This document shows positions 17,201-26,293 of a DNA stretch of 64,000 bases, piece by piece (positions within the stretch are counted from its first letter, which is position 1; every line of letters starts with the position of its first letter). Origin of the DNA: Victivallis vadensis (GTDB taxonomy: Bacteria; Verrucomicrobiota; Lentisphaeria; Victivallales; Victivallaceae); assembly GCF_003096415.1 (NCBI RefSeq), contig NZ_QEKH01000013.1, forward strand, positions 62,001 to 126,000, written 5' to 3'. The notes under the pieces are model-generated. The model did no database searches, had not been told where the DNA came from, and saw only the letters and a program-made list of their open reading frames with translations. The position numbers and the translations under genes are program-made.

Positions 17201-18797
17201 GGTTCGCCTTTTCAATGGAACCGAATTTCTTCTCCATCGCCCGGCCGAACGCTTCGCGGCTGGTCCGGTGCGGATTGTTGTAGATCATCTCGTTGAACAG
17301 CTCATAGCAGAAAACCGGGTACTTCCGCGTATAGCGCATCCACGTTTTGAACATCTCCATATACATCGCCTCGCCCTGCGGGTGAAACGGATCATACGGC
17401 ACAAAGTGCCCGGCTTTGTAAACCTCGCTGAACTCCGGCAGCTTGCGCAGCTGGCTGTACTGCGGGTGCGCCTTGTGTTCGTGCCAGAAGCGGATTCCGT
17501 TGCCGAGGAAGCGGCGCATCACCGCCTCATACCACGGATTTTCGCTCCAGCTCACTTCAAGCCTGCCGTCGGGCAGCCGCCGCGGCGGGTAAAGCGTATA
17601 GATTTCATCCGCGTTGTAGATCATCACATCCACACCGAACATGCGCATCAGCCACGGCGGCCCTTCCACGTCGAGCTGCCAGCCGCCGAGCAGGAAGGTG
17701 CGGCGGCCATTGCGGGTGAACGCATTTCCGGCGATCCCGACATCCTGCGCGCCGGGATAATATGAATGGAATTTTTCTCCGGCGGGCTTCCACTCGATCG
17801 GCCTGATGGTGAAGCGGTCGGCCACGGAGGCCTCCTCCTTTTTCCGGGCGCCGAACCGCAGTTCCAGATCGGAAAGCTCCAGTTGCCTCGGCTTGCCGAA
17901 GCCGTTGAACCGCAACTGGGCGATGCCGGATGCGGAAAGCCTGCCGTCCGCCTTTTTCGCATTGCCGTAGGTGTAGAGGCGGAACGCCGACACCGGCAGG
18001 TTGAACCGCTTCGCCTCCTTTTCCAGCGTCACCGTCGTGAAGTGGATCTCTCCGTCGTTCTCGACCAGCATCACCTCCTGCTCCAGCGGAGTCTCTCCGG
18101 CGGCGAGCCGGGCCGTGAACGACACTCCGGCAAACTCGCCCGCGGGAAGCGGCAGCGAAGCGTGGCCGGGCTTCATCAGGTCGAGCAGGGCGCGGTCCCG
18201 GTCGAGCGGTTTCACGCCGACCTTGCCGGCCGGCCAGCAGTGCCATTCGGCGCTGCCGAACTCGACACTCTCCCGGACGGTGCCGTCGGGACTTTCTTCG
18301 GCATACACCAGTTCGAGACCGGCGATCTCGAATTTGCGCCCGGCGGGCCAGCCGTTGAAGCGGAGTCTCTCCACCGCCGCCGGATCGAGCCTGCCATCCT
18401 CGATTTTCGCTCCGCCGTAGGGATAGAGCCGCAGCGAATCAAGCCGGAACGAGTGGTTCCGCCACTCCGGTGCAAGCTCGATCTCGCGGAAAAAAATCTC
18501 GCCTCCCTTTTCCTGAACCATCACTTCGAGTTTCCCCACCCGGCTCTCCTGCAGTTTCCGGATGCGGAACCGGACCTCCCGCAGCACGCTGCCGGCCTTT
18601 TTTACCGGGAGCGAAAAGAAGCCGGTGTTGTTCAACTGGTCGAAAACAAGGGAATCCTCCGCCCCGGCAGCCACCTGGAGTTTGCCCGGCGGCCAGCACA
18701 GCCAACTCGCCAGCCCGGCGCCTTCCGCCGCCGCGGCCGGCAGGAACGGCAACGCACAGCAGAAAAGCGCGAAACTCATCCGAACTCTCATTTTCAT
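14211..18797 (-). CDS. Giant secreted beta-galactosidase-like glycoside hydrolase (GH42/GH2 mosaic)
   Basis: 1,528 residues starting at an ATG (18797) with GGGGGAA 4 bases upstream. A signal peptide covers about 28 residues. Two similar carbohydrate-binding-like domains follow (about 30-165 and 180-325; each contains SASGIAQLRFNG- or DPAAVERLRFNG-type phrases). A GH42-like barrel spans about 335-700, with YELFNEM near 500 supplying the Asn-Glu acid/base and FNAEAP near 684 as candidate nucleophile. Then come a GH2-type galactose-binding fold (YRTGFKVAEPAPGRVYLNGQGF, ELWLNGRKIGS) and C-terminal GATase-like domains typical of GH42 chains (GTLLAEYG; LLVCGNAFLNY). Predicted to cleave beta-galactosides outside the cytoplasm. 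The regulator gene directly upstream ends 17 bases away. Confidence 0.82.
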   Translation of the reverse strand: MKMRVRMSFALFCCALPFLPAAAAEGAGLASWLCWPPGKLQVAAGAEDSLVFDQLNNTGFFSLPVKKAGSVLREVRFRIRKLQESRVGKLEVMVQEKGGEIFFREIELAPEWRNHSFRLDSLRLYPYGGAKIEDGRLDPAAVERLRFNGWPAGRKFEIAGLELVYAEESPDGTVRESVEFGSAEWHCWPAGKVGVKPLDRDRALLDLMKPGHASLPLPAGEFAGVSFTARLAAGETPLEQEVMLVENDGEIHFTTVTLEKEAKRFNLPVSAFRLYTYGNAKKADGRLSASGIAQLRFNGFGKPRQLELSDLELRFGARKKEEASVADRFTIRPIEWKPAGEKFHSYYPGAQDVGIAGNAFTRNGRRTFLLGGWQLDVEGPPWLMRMFGVDVMIYNADEIYTLYPPRRLPDGRLEVSWSENPWYEAVMRRFLGNGIRFWHEHKAHPQYSQLRKLPEFSEVYKAGHFVPYDPFHPQGEAMYMEMFKTWMRYTRKYPVFCYELFNEMIYNNPHRTSREAFGRAMEKKFGSIEKANRAWGTAFRSFAEVNPPGYVADGGRNGALPRETLAAREGRMYPNLLVDWEKFQEERSYQASRSLMAKMRALDPDPKVYSTLQSHLNLWLDYTGIGIRPEMLTDFSDFYSHEAGINYPETGGSRSFHNLAGVLKPLFFSDAVRGFSPDKPVFNAEAPLSVNVRGAHKTELIESDLAGLHRKWKFFDATQAEPAGWREKAFDDRDWGKVTVPAMWGSDGYRLCQVGLYRTGFKVAEPAPGRVYLNGQGFADKAELWLNGRKIGSADGFDASFTFDITDALEPENVLAVRIENRYFLDGTYYGGIRGFVSVNTARLVPDFKCGVEERHLRSFLWSQAIRGTSGVMLCYEGNFLKPASRFLPGVKAELENLADIIFDPAARRPAQVGMIYPLETLRALTHKDYLETITSPATSDLMPYYAGALFTRSGGVDVLRNGDLENGKLPYRALIAASNLRSTPAAVAALRRYVEQGGTLLAEYGSFTVNDDTHEPLDASALTGVKILGCETAPASCTLPGIGTVNTHPRRIDGTTRASLELCGAVPVLSYADGTPLLAEHKIGKGRVLFLNGTLKAEAVRELTGRLLRESGVAPLVELDSLPGTPLPGSVETVLYRDRAGRNVLFLQNFDPDGAAFAKLAGLPAGNYRMRNASTGRKIPSVSGKALWSAEELAKPWPVRLNQYDPVVLLLEPENVEPLALSGISPVRLAMLNELWRVAPEKPGRPTVAVAPVSGSTIDGAVGIAPTAYRLLADHGFNVKLFRNGSSLDGVDVLLLQNRTFRLSEPRKILDFVRNGGALLVCGNAFLNYHVDGRNPQLLEGLGLAEAGLGGVLYNKSDAPPPADKLRVTCRDFTADPVTEHVESFVTSAATWLTKLPEEARVLLKAPESSTAPGKPLLAEFPFGKGKVIWIGDGWFLRPLNLELGGNAQLLLNIVNRLAGRPVARLTQAELDSALFITAAKLEQAEQDEKAGRTVFDRPVSAPLYTGDDTGKVNGIAGGDPIVDLMR

Positions 18798-18814
18798 AAT
18801 ATTCCCCCGTAAAC

Positions 18815-19897
18815 TCAATAGTTCATACTCGAACGCCGGACCAGCAAAGTCGGCTGGATCGTCTGCACGACCTGCGGCTGGTGCATATCCCGAATCTTGC
18901 GCATCAGAATCGCGAGCGCGGTCCGCAGCTGTTCGGCATGCGGCTGCCGGACCGACGTGAGCGGCAGCTCCAGCGCCCGCGACACCCAGTTGAATTCGTC
19001 GTACATGATCACCGCGACATCCTCCGGGATGCGCATCCCGCGTTCGCGCAGATAGTTGACCGTCGCCCAGGTCGCCCAGTCCCCGTAGATCAGCAGCGAA
19101 TCGAAACCGGCCCGTTCCGGCAGCTCCCGGCGGATGATTTCGGCGGTCGCTTTCTCGTCATACGGCACGATTTCGACGATCCGCTCCGGATCGGCCGAAA
19201 CTCCGGCCTTTTCCAGCGCCTCGAAAAAACCGCATATCTTGTTCCGGTTCATGTGCAGCGAAGTTTCCCCGCACAGAAAGAGCGGATTCCGGCGGCCGGA
19301 TTCAAGCAGGTGCTCCGTGGCGATCCCGGCGCCGGTCCGGTTGTCCACCGCGACGTAGGAGACACTCAGGTCGCCCTCCGGCTTTTCAAGCGCGACGAAC
19401 GGAATACCGACCCTGTTCAGGTCCTCCCCCTCCTCCCGCGACAACTGGAAGCCGATGATCAGCCCCGCGTAACTGGAAAGGTCCAGCTCGCTCCACGGAA
19501 ACGACTCCCGGCTTCTGACCTGATGGATCTCCGGCAGGAACCCCATTTTGCCGTCCTGAAACAACCCGGAGAGAATCCTGCTGTAAAACGGATCGTCCTC
19601 TCCCAAGGTTCCCTTGCCTTCCAGAAAGATCGCGACGCGGTAGCACACCGCCTGTTCCCGGCAGCCCGTCTCCCGCACATAAGTGCCGGAACCGCGCACC
19701 CGCTCGATGAACTTCAATTCCTCCAGCTTGCGCAGGCTGCTGCGGACGGTCGCCCGCGAACACGCATAATTCACGGCCAGTTCGCGTTCGGTCGGAATCC
19801 GGGTCCCGACCGGGAAATGCCCCTGTCGGATTGCCTCCTGCAGTTCCAGAAACAGAGAATCATTTTTATTCCGGCTGACCGCCGCATGTTTTATCAT
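18815..19897 (-). CDS. GntR-headed, LacI-type sugar-responsive regulator
   Basis: 360 residues. Residues 10-75 form a GntR winged helix (GTRIPTERELAVNYACSRATVRSSLRKLEELKFI) and residues 90-360 a periplasmic-binding-protein-like sensor of the LacI class (YAGLIIGFQLSREEGEDL; AVDNRTGAGIATEHLLESGRRNPLFL; DVAVIMYDEFNWVSRALELPLTSVRQP). This AraR-like arrangement is common for repressors of pentose and galactoside genes. The gene lies directly upstream of the giant hydrolase on the same strand, so it probably controls that enzyme and itself. A sigma-70-like promoter lies at 19934-19962. Confidence 0.9.
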   Translation of the reverse strand: MIKHAAVSRNKNDSLFLELQEAIRQGHFPVGTRIPTERELAVNYACSRATVRSSLRKLEELKFIERVRGSGTYVRETGCREQAVCYRVAIFLEGKGTLGEDDPFYSRILSGLFQDGKMGFLPEIHQVRSRESFPWSELDLSSYAGLIIGFQLSREEGEDLNRVGIPFVALEKPEGDLSVSYVAVDNRTGAGIATEHLLESGRRNPLFLCGETSLHMNRNKICGFFEALEKAGVSADPERIVEIVPYDEKATAEIIRRELPERAGFDSLLIYGDWATWATVNYLRERGMRIPEDVAVIMYDEFNWVSRALELPLTSVRQPHAEQLRTALAILMRKIRDMHQPQVVQTIQPTLLVRRSSMNY

Positions 19898-19933
19898 GAA
19901 CCGTATCCTTTCGTTTTGATCATCACGTTATAT

Positions 19934-19962
19934 ATTATGACAATATTTTTGAACAAAGTCAA
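19934..19962 (-). promoter_or_regulatory. Promoter of the GntR/LacI-type regulator
   Basis: On the minus strand TTGACT (19957-19962), a 17-base spacer and CATAAT (19934-19939). Three direct ATTGGT boxes (plus-strand accaat at 19995, 20004 and 20015) lie 33-58 bases upstream of the -35 and may be a regulator site. Confidence 0.6.
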
Positions 19963-20100
19963 TACCATATTGTAAAAAAATGAATAAATATACAACCAAT
20001 TAAACCAATATAGTACCAATTTACAAAAGAAAATCCTCCGCTTTTTTCGGCAGGGAAAAATGACACAGGAAACTGCCCGCCGGACGGCGGAGTTACTCTT

Positions 20101-20973
20101 TCAGTACCGTCGGGAGCCGTTGGCGTCCGGAAAACAGATGTTCGCGAAAATCCGGTGCGTCCTGCGGTATTCCAGCGGCGTCTCCCCGTAAAACCGCCGG
20201 AACGCCGGGAAAAAGCCGCTCAGCGAGCCGAAACCGCACTGGTATGCAATCTGCGTGATCGTCAGGTCGCTGCCGGAGAGCAGCCGGGCGGCGTAGTCGG
20301 CGCGGGCCCGGTTTACCGCCTCGCTCGGCGTGACGCCGGCAAAGCGCCTCAGCTCGCGCGCGACATGTTCCGGCGTGCGCCCGGCGAGAACCGCCAGCGC
20401 CCGGCTGCCGAGCTTCAGGTGCTCCGGCTGCCGTTCCAGCTCCGCAGCCGCCTCCTGCAGCCATGCCGGGCAGCGGCGGTACGGATTCGCCAGCATCGTG
20501 GAAAGTTCGCCGACCAGATTCATCAGGAAACGGTCGAGGGCAAGCCGCGATTCAGGATTGTTCCGCAGTCCCGCCGCGCCGCGGTCGAGCCACTCGAACA
20601 GCGACTCCGACAAGGGTATCATGATCGGCTGCCGGTTGTCGCTGCCGAAATAGTAGCGGAACTCCTCGTAACGGGCGGTCAGCTCCCCGATGATTTCAGC
20701 CGGAAATGCGAGATTGTAGAATTGCAGCGGCTGCCGGCTGGCCCCGGTCACCCGGTGGCGGTCGTGCGGCCGGATCCAGACCAGGTCGCCGTGCCGGAGG
20801 CGGCTCCGTTCCCCGTTGACCTCGTGTTCCGCCTCGCCGGAGAGAATCCAGAAAATTTCGTGGAAATCGTGCCGGTGCTCCTCGATCTCTCCGCCAGTCG
20901 GCAAATGGTGTTTGAACAGCTTCAGGATGGAGGAGGAACGGAAGCTGAGCGTTTCCCAATGCAGGATCTTCAT
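20101..20973 (-). CDS. AraC-family transcriptional regulator
   Basis: 290 residues. The N-terminal cupin (GGEIEEHRHDFHEIFWILSGEAEHEV near 26-51 and HGDLVWIRPHDRHRV near 60-75) is a sugar sensor fold. The C-terminal AraC HTH pair is present (LAVLAGRTPEHVARELRRFAGVTPSEAVNRAR; LTITQIAYQCGFGSLSGFFPAFRRFYGETPLEYRR). It is divergent from the BNR gene at 21203 with a 229-base spacer, so it may activate the 21.2-26.9 kb operon. The stop is 203 bases from the GntR/LacI-type gene; that spacer holds only the promoter already listed. Confidence 0.92.
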   Translation of the reverse strand: MKILHWETLSFRSSSILKLFKHHLPTGGEIEEHRHDFHEIFWILSGEAEHEVNGERSRLRHGDLVWIRPHDRHRVTGASRQPLQFYNLAFPAEIIGELTARYEEFRYYFGSDNRQPIMIPLSESLFEWLDRGAAGLRNNPESRLALDRFLMNLVGELSTMLANPYRRCPAWLQEAAAELERQPEHLKLGSRALAVLAGRTPEHVARELRRFAGVTPSEAVNRARADYAARLLSGSDLTITQIAYQCGFGSLSGFFPAFRRFYGETPLEYRRTHRIFANICFPDANGSRRY

Positions 20974-21143
20974 AATGATTTTTCCGCCATATTGTGAATA
21001 AACAGACAGCCCGCCAGATCCGGGCTATTCCCCGTACTGCCAGCAGAATATACTTCATGCGACGCCAGAATGCAAATCCGTTGAAATATCAAAATAATGG
21101 AATAAATCCGGAGAATTCCGGAAGCTTTTCCCCAAAACGGTGG

Positions 21144-21149
21144 TATAAT
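21144..21149 (+). promoter_or_regulatory. -10 element of the 21.2-26.9 kb operon
   Basis: TATAAT sits 54 bases before the BNR gene. No good -35 is seen 16-18 bases upstream, as expected if an AraC-type activator is needed. A near-palindromic tccggagaattccgga lies about 25-40 bases upstream. Confidence 0.4.
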
Positions 21150-21202
21150 TATAACGTGACAGGAGCTGCCGGACGCGGCACGAATGTAAAAAGGAAATTG
21201 AA

Positions 21203-22366
21203 ATGACCGATGTTGACAAACTGAATTCACCGCTGCTCGCGCCGTGTTTTCTGCCGGGAGCCTCCGATGAGCCGTCCCGTTTTCAGGGGATTCCCGGCGT
21301 GGAGGTGACGCCCGGCGGGAACCGCTTCGCCGTCTGGTACGGCGGCGGCGACGGGGAAGGCCCCGAAAACTACCTGATGGTGGCGCGCTGCACGCCGCAG
21401 CTTCCCGGCGAATGGCCGGTCGTGCTGCGCGTAGATCATCCGGGGCGGGAAATCCGCTGTTTCGACGCCGGGCTGTGGCTCGATCCCGCCGGAAATCTCC
21501 GGCTCTTCTGGAGCCAGTCGCGCTGCCGGGAGACCGGCAAGGATGTCTCCGACGGCGTCAACGGCGTCTGGCAGAGCGTCTGCGCCGCGCCGGACGCCCC
21601 GGTTCTCTCATGGAGCCGCCCGGAACGGATCTGCGACGGAATCATGCTGAACAAGCCGACGGTCGCGGCGAACGGCGACTGGCTGCTGCCGGTCTCCGTC
21701 TGGGGTGACGGAACCGGCGGAGGGCGCCTCCCCGAATCGCTGCGCGCATATTCGGGGGCGAATCTCTTCGTATCGGAAGACGGCGGCAGAAGTTTCCACC
21801 GCCGGGGCCTTGTCCGGGTGGAGGAGGGCCGGATCTTCGATGAACATCTCTTCGTCGAACGGCGCGACGGGTCGCTGCTGATGCTGATCCGCACGCTCTA
21901 CGGCATCGCGGAAGCCGTCTCCGCCGACGGCGGCCGGAGCTGGACGCCTCCGCGCCGTTCCCGGTTGCGAGGCCCAGGCTCCCGCTTCGCGCTGCGGCGG
22001 CTGAAATCCGGGGCGCTGCTGCTGGTCAACCACCGGTGTGACGGCCCTTTCAGCCCGGTCCGCGAAAAACTGGAGGCCTGCCTTTCGGACGACGACGGCG
22101 CAAGCTGGACGCCGGGCATGATGATCGACCCGCGCACCGGCGTTTCCTACCCGGATTTCGCCCAGCAGAGCGACGGAACGATCCTCTGCGTCTACGACCG
22201 CGACCGGTACGGCGCAGGCGAAATCCTGCTCGCGGAATTCACCGAGGCGGATCTCCGGGCGGGAAGCCTCCCGCATCCGCCGCGCGTGATCCATTCATTG
22301 TCCGGCCGGCCGGAAACCGCTGCCCATCAAACTATGAACAAACAGGAAATGGAGTTGGTACCATGA
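21203..22366 (+). CDS. Sialidase-like BNR/Asp-box protein, cytoplasmic
   Basis: 387 residues with no signal peptide, starting at an ATG after AAAAGGAAA. A propeller with Asp boxes is visible: [24 protein letters not shown] and [11 protein letters not shown], plus the opening [21 protein letters not shown]. The family includes exo-sialidases and other retaining or inverting enzymes acting on terminal acidic sugars; the substrate cannot be read from the sequence. It is the first gene of a set continuing with a prepilin, GH51, a KDG kinase and an aldolase. The next gene overlaps its stop by 4 bases (ATGA). Confidence 0.8.
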   Translation: MTDVDKLNSPLLAPCFLPGASDEPSRFQGIPGVEVTPGGNRFAVWYGGGDGEGPENYLMVARCTPQLPGEWPVVLRVDHPGREIRCFDAGLWLDPAGNLRLFWSQSRCRETGKDVSDGVNGVWQSVCAAPDAPVLSWSRPERICDGIMLNKPTVAANGDWLLPVSVWGDGTGGGRLPESLRAYSGANLFVSEDGGRSFHRRGLVRVEEGRIFDEHLFVERRDGSLLMLIRTLYGIAEAVSADGGRSWTPPRRSRLRGPGSRFALRRLKSGALLLVNHRCDGPFSPVREKLEACLSDDDGASWTPGMMIDPRTGVSYPDFAQQSDGTILCVYDRDRYGAGEILLAEFTEADLRAGSLPHPPRVIHSLSGRPETAAHQTMNKQEMELVP

Positions 22367-23085
22367 GAAAATTTTCCCTGGCGGAACCGTCCGCCCTGTC
22401 CGGGCTTCGTTCTTTCCCCGTTTTTGCCCGGTTCACCCTGATCGAGCTACTCGTAGTGATTGCAATCATTGCGATCCTCGCGGGGATGCTGCTGCCGGCG
22501 CTGAATCAGGCAAGGGAACGCGCCAAGGCGATCAGTTGCAAATCGAACCTGAAACAGATCGGCACGACCATCCTGATGTACACCGGCGACTTCAAAGACC
22601 GCCTGCCGGAAACCACGCAGGCGGGCAGGTCGTGGGAACACTGGCTGATCAAGGGAGGCTACATCCCGGAATCCGACGACATCAAACTGGTGCGCTGCCC
22701 GAAAGACGCAATCGTCAGGACCGCGACGGAGTTCCCGCCGAAGAGCTACCGCTGCAACGGCTACCTCTGGTCCGACGCATCGACCTGTCTGCAGGGGGCG
22801 GTCAACCGGGTCCGCAACAAGCCGACCCAGTTGATTTCGCTGACGTGCCAGCCGGATGCGGCGATGCAGTGTTTCCGCAACAGCAAATCGATCGAATTCG
22901 GTTTCTCGGTCGCCTCCGGCACTTCCGACGGACAGTGGACGCACGGCGGCGCATTCGGCACTTATTTGTTTCTCGGCGGCAACGTCGACAACATCATGTT
23001 CCGGATCGACGACGACCTGAACCTCGGCGGCAGCAAGGTCCTCTGGAACCGCCACTGGAACGCCAAAGACGCGCCGACCATGTAA
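22363..23085 (+). CDS. Prepilin-type protein
   Basis: 240 residues with a longer-than-usual leader: [17 protein letters not shown] begins at residue 25, preceded by RSFPVFAR, so the -1 residue is Arg rather than Gly. [13 protein letters not shown] follows, then a soluble domain. Near the C-terminus [15 protein letters not shown] resembles H-X9-DG with one extra residue and Asp replaced. It is translationally coupled to the sialidase-like gene (ATGA) and followed by a secreted GH51. It matches the other prepilin genes of the window in placement next to a glycan enzyme. Confidence 0.85.
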   Translation: MRKFSLAEPSALSGLRSFPVFARFTLIELLVVIAIIAILAGMLLPALNQARERAKAISCKSNLKQIGTTILMYTGDFKDRLPETTQAGRSWEHWLIKGGYIPESDDIKLVRCPKDAIVRTATEFPPKSYRCNGYLWSDASTCLQGAVNRVRNKPTQLISLTCQPDAAMQCFRNSKSIEFGFSVASGTSDGQWTHGGAFGTYLFLGGNVDNIMFRIDDDLNLGGSKVLWNRHWNAKDAPTM

Positions 23086-23104
23086 CCCTCAGGAAAGATT
23101 TCCC

Positions 23105-25171
23105 ATGAACTACAGACTGTTTTCCCTGATCGCGGCGCTGGCCGCACTCCTCCCGGCCGGAGCCGGCACTCCCCGCATCACGGTCGACGCCGGGAAAAGC
23201 GCCGGACCGGTCAACCCGCTGGTCTTCGGAGCGAACATCGAAGCGGCCGACGACCGGGGGATTTTCGACCGCCCCCTGAATGCGCCGATCAATCCGCACG
23301 CGGTCGCGCAGGGCGAAGGGACCTGGGACCCGGCGGCGAACCGGCCCCATCCGAACATCGTGTGCAAACTCCGCGAAATGCGCATCGGCATGATGCGCTA
23401 TCCGGGCGGCTGCCTCGCGCACAACTACAACTGGAAGCAGGCGGTCGGACCACTTTCGGAACGGCCCGACTGGAAGTTCGGCATCGACGAGTACATCCGG
23501 CTCTGCCGGGCGCTCGGCGCCGAGCCGATCATCACGATGACCGACTACGCGCTGCCGGCGGAGGAGCTGCCGGAACACATGGCCGAACTGGTGGAGTACC
23601 TGAACGCCCCCGCGACGCCGGAACACCCATGGGCGATGAAGCGCGCGAAGTGGGGGAATCCAGAACCGTACTGCGTCCGCTACTTCGAGCTTGGCAACGA
23701 GAGCAGCCACGGCAGCCACAACCTCGTGCCGCGCCGCCACTACACGCCGGAGGAGTACGCCGCCTACTTCCGCTCCTGTGCCGCGGCGATGCGCCGGGTC
23801 GATCCGGCCGTGCGGCTCGGGATCGTGATGGAGCCGGGAACCGGCGAACAGTACGATTCGCCGTGGAACCGCACCGTGCTTGAACAGGCCGGAAAGGAGG
23901 CGGATTTCGTGGTGCTCCACTTCTATGCGCCGCGCATCGCGGACCAGACGCCGCAGCAGGCGCTGGCCGCCGTCCTCGCCTACGGCGATCAGGTAGAATT
24001 CCGGCTGAAGCAGTACCGGGAGCAGGCCCGCGCCCTGACCGGCAGGGAACTGCCGCTGGCGATGACCGAATTCAACATCGGTTCGACCGGCAACAAGCCG
24101 TATCCGTGGCGGTTCAGCTTCCTCGCCGGGCTGATGAACGCCGACCTGCAGCGCATCTGGCTGAAGCCGGAAAACGGCATCCTGTGCGCGAACTACTGGC
24201 AGGTGGTCAACGGCTACTGGGGCAGTTTCCGCAGCAACGAAAAAGGTGAAATCACCCTCCGGCGCGCTCCGGTTTCCTTCTTTGAAACCTGGGGCGGCTA
24301 TACCGGCAGCGAACTTGTGCAGACTGCCGTTGCGGATGCGCCGCGCCTCGACGCGGCTCCGGTTCCGGGTCTCGCAGTGTCGCGGGGCGGGCGGCTCCTC
24401 CTGCCGGAACCCGCCGGGGAGGCAAAGCCGGGCGCGATCTCCGGGAAACACTTCCCGGCCGGAATCGCACTGGCCGCGGCGGGAAAGGATTCGCTGACGA
24501 TCCGGTTCGACGGATTCGACGGCAAAAGCGCCTATCCTGAATTCGCCGAACTGCCGCGCCCGGCACAGATCCCCGCCGGAGATGCTTTCCGCTATCTGAT
24601 CTCATTCGAGGCGAAATATACGCCGGACCGGCCGGGAGAACGCCCGTCGGGAGCGTTCGGCCTGGGCATGGTCGACAGCCGCGGCTGGGAGAAAACCGCC
24701 TCCGCCGTTTCGATTTCCGGCATTCAGGCCGCAACGCAGTGGAAGCGATTCACCGGCAGCTATCAGGTGCTGCCCGACACTCCGGGAAGCAAAGTGCTGT
24801 TCCGTGTGGAAGGCGTTTCTGCTCCGCTCTCCGGCACGGTCGAAATCCGCAACCTGCGCTTTGCGCTCGAAACCCAGCCGGTGTTCCCGGCCTACCGCAC
24901 CCTGACGGCGCTCGCCAGCCGCAGCGCCGACGGCGGCACCCTCTATCTGACGGTATTCAATAAAGATCCGCAAAAGCCGGTCCGGGCGGAGGTGAAGCTG
25001 GAAAACTTCGACGCCGCAGCCGGTTCCGGTGTCGTGCTGGCCGCCGCGGCCCCGGAGACCGCAGCCGATACGATTCCGCGCCCGGTCGCGGTGAAACCGG
25101 CCTCCGGCAGCTTCGTTCACGAGTTTCCGGCGGCGTCGATGACCGCGCTGAAGTTCCGGCGCAACCGATAA
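23105..25171 (+). CDS. Secreted alpha-L-arabinofuranosidase (GH51-like)
   Basis: 688 residues with a signal peptide (MNYRLFSLIAALAALLPAGAG). The barrel shows GH51 hallmarks: NPLVFGANIE near 36, MMRYPGGCLAHNYNWK near 98-113, FELGNES with the acid/base Glu199, and MTEFNIG with the nucleophile Glu322. Residues after about 420 form a beta-sandwich with a carbohydrate-binding-type domain. It releases terminal arabinofuranose from arabinan, arabinoxylan or pectin side chains. A downstream sugar-acid kinase and aldolase in the same direction, 20 bases away, suggest a joint pectin-like substrate. GH51 and the related GH clan A families are hard to separate by eye. Confidence 0.85.
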   Translation: MNYRLFSLIAALAALLPAGAGTPRITVDAGKSAGPVNPLVFGANIEAADDRGIFDRPLNAPINPHAVAQGEGTWDPAANRPHPNIVCKLREMRIGMMRYPGGCLAHNYNWKQAVGPLSERPDWKFGIDEYIRLCRALGAEPIITMTDYALPAEELPEHMAELVEYLNAPATPEHPWAMKRAKWGNPEPYCVRYFELGNESSHGSHNLVPRRHYTPEEYAAYFRSCAAAMRRVDPAVRLGIVMEPGTGEQYDSPWNRTVLEQAGKEADFVVLHFYAPRIADQTPQQALAAVLAYGDQVEFRLKQYREQARALTGRELPLAMTEFNIGSTGNKPYPWRFSFLAGLMNADLQRIWLKPENGILCANYWQVVNGYWGSFRSNEKGEITLRRAPVSFFETWGGYTGSELVQTAVADAPRLDAAPVPGLAVSRGGRLLLPEPAGEAKPGAISGKHFPAGIALAAAGKDSLTIRFDGFDGKSAYPEFAELPRPAQIPAGDAFRYLISFEAKYTPDRPGERPSGAFGLGMVDSRGWEKTASAVSISGIQAATQWKRFTGSYQVLPDTPGSKVLFRVEGVSAPLSGTVEIRNLRFALETQPVFPAYRTLTALASRSADGGTLYLTVFNKDPQKPVRAEVKLENFDAAAGSGVVLAAAAPETAADTIPRPVAVKPASGSFVHEFPAASMTALKFRRNR

Positions 25172-25191
25172 AACCAACAGGGAGTTGATCT

Positions 25192-26289
25192 ATGAATAAA
25201 AATTATATCGCGGGTTTCGGCGAGGTGATGCTGCGGCTCTGCCCGCCGGGAAGGAAACGGTTCGCCCAGAGCCTGCCGGGCCCTCTTGAAGCGACTTACG
25301 GCGGCGGCGAGGCGAATGTCTGCGCTTCGCTGGCCATGCTCGGCGCGAAAGCCCGCTGCCTGACCGCGCTGCCGCCGAATCCGGTCGCCCAGGCGTTCGC
25401 GGCGGAACTGCGCGGCCTCGGCGTCGACACGACCCGGATCAACTGGAAACCGCGGGGACGCATGGGAGTCTACTACGCCGAACACGGCGCGGCACAGCGC
25501 GGCTCGAACGTGGTGTACGACCGGGAGGGGTCGACGATCGCGCTGCTCACCCCGGAGGAGTACGACTTCGACGCGATGCTCGAAGACGTGGGTCACTTGC
25601 ACCTCACCGGAATCACGCACGCCCTCAGCGAAAACGCCTGCCGTTCGACGCAGGCGCTGGCGGAGGCGGCGGCGGCGCGGGGCGTGACCATCTCCTGCGA
25701 CCTGAACTTCCGCAAAAAACTCTGGAACTGGCGCCCCGGCACCGCCCCGAAAGAGCTGGCCGCCGAGTGCATGGGCAAACTTGTGCCGCTGGCCGACTGG
25801 CTCATCTGCAACGAGGAGGACGCCGCCGATGTGTTCGGCATCCGCTCCGAGGCGACCGAAGTCGAGGCGGGCAAACTGAACGCCGCCGGCTACCGGGAGG
25901 TCGCGAAGCGGCTGCTCGAACGTTTCCCGAAGGTGTCGAAAGTCGCGGTGACGCTGCGCGAAAGCGTCTCCGCCGACCACAACAACTGGGGGGCGATGCT
26001 CTTCGACCGCGAAGCCGGAGCCTTTTTCGCCCCGCTCGACGCGGCGGGAAACTATGCGCCGTATGAGATCCGCGACATCGTCGACCGCTTCGGCGGCGGC
26101 GACTCCTTCGGCGCGGCGCTGATCTACGCGCTTTACAGCGATGAGTACGCCGAACCGCAAACGGCGATCCGCTTCGCCGCCGCGGCGAGCTGCCTGAAGC
26201 ACTCCATCCCCGGCGACTACAACTACAGCTCCCGGCAGGAGGTCGCCGCGCTGATGAACGGCTCCGGTTCGGGCCGGGTGGCGAGGTGA
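25192..26289 (+). CDS. kdgK: 2-keto-3-deoxygluconate kinase (PfkB family)
   Basis: 365-residue ribokinase-fold sugar kinase. The start GFGEVMLRLCPPG with YGGGEANVCASLAMLGA near 38-55, DREGSTIALL near 107 and CDLNFRKKLW near 170 match KDG kinases. The anion-hole/catalytic loop is FGGGDSFGAALIYAL near 300-314 (usually GAGD; here Gly replaces Ala). It phosphorylates 2-keto-3-deoxygluconate (or the galacto epimer) from uronate or galactonate breakdown. The adjacent aldolase gene completes the step to pyruvate and glyceraldehyde-3-phosphate. Confidence 0.85.
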   Translation: MNKNYIAGFGEVMLRLCPPGRKRFAQSLPGPLEATYGGGEANVCASLAMLGAKARCLTALPPNPVAQAFAAELRGLGVDTTRINWKPRGRMGVYYAEHGAAQRGSNVVYDREGSTIALLTPEEYDFDAMLEDVGHLHLTGITHALSENACRSTQALAEAAAARGVTISCDLNFRKKLWNWRPGTAPKELAAECMGKLVPLADWLICNEEDAADVFGIRSEATEVEAGKLNAAGYREVAKRLLERFPKVSKVAVTLRESVSADHNNWGAMLFDREAGAFFAPLDAAGNYAPYEIRDIVDRFGGGDSFGAALIYALYSDEYAEPQTAIRFAAAASCLKHSIPGDYNYSSRQEVAALMNGSGSGRVAR

Positions 26290-26293
26290 TGCG

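Noticed and set aside
14652-17765. 1,037-codon plus-strand open frame
   Set aside because: Antisense shadow of the giant glycoside hydrolase, which has signal peptide, motifs and ribosome site.
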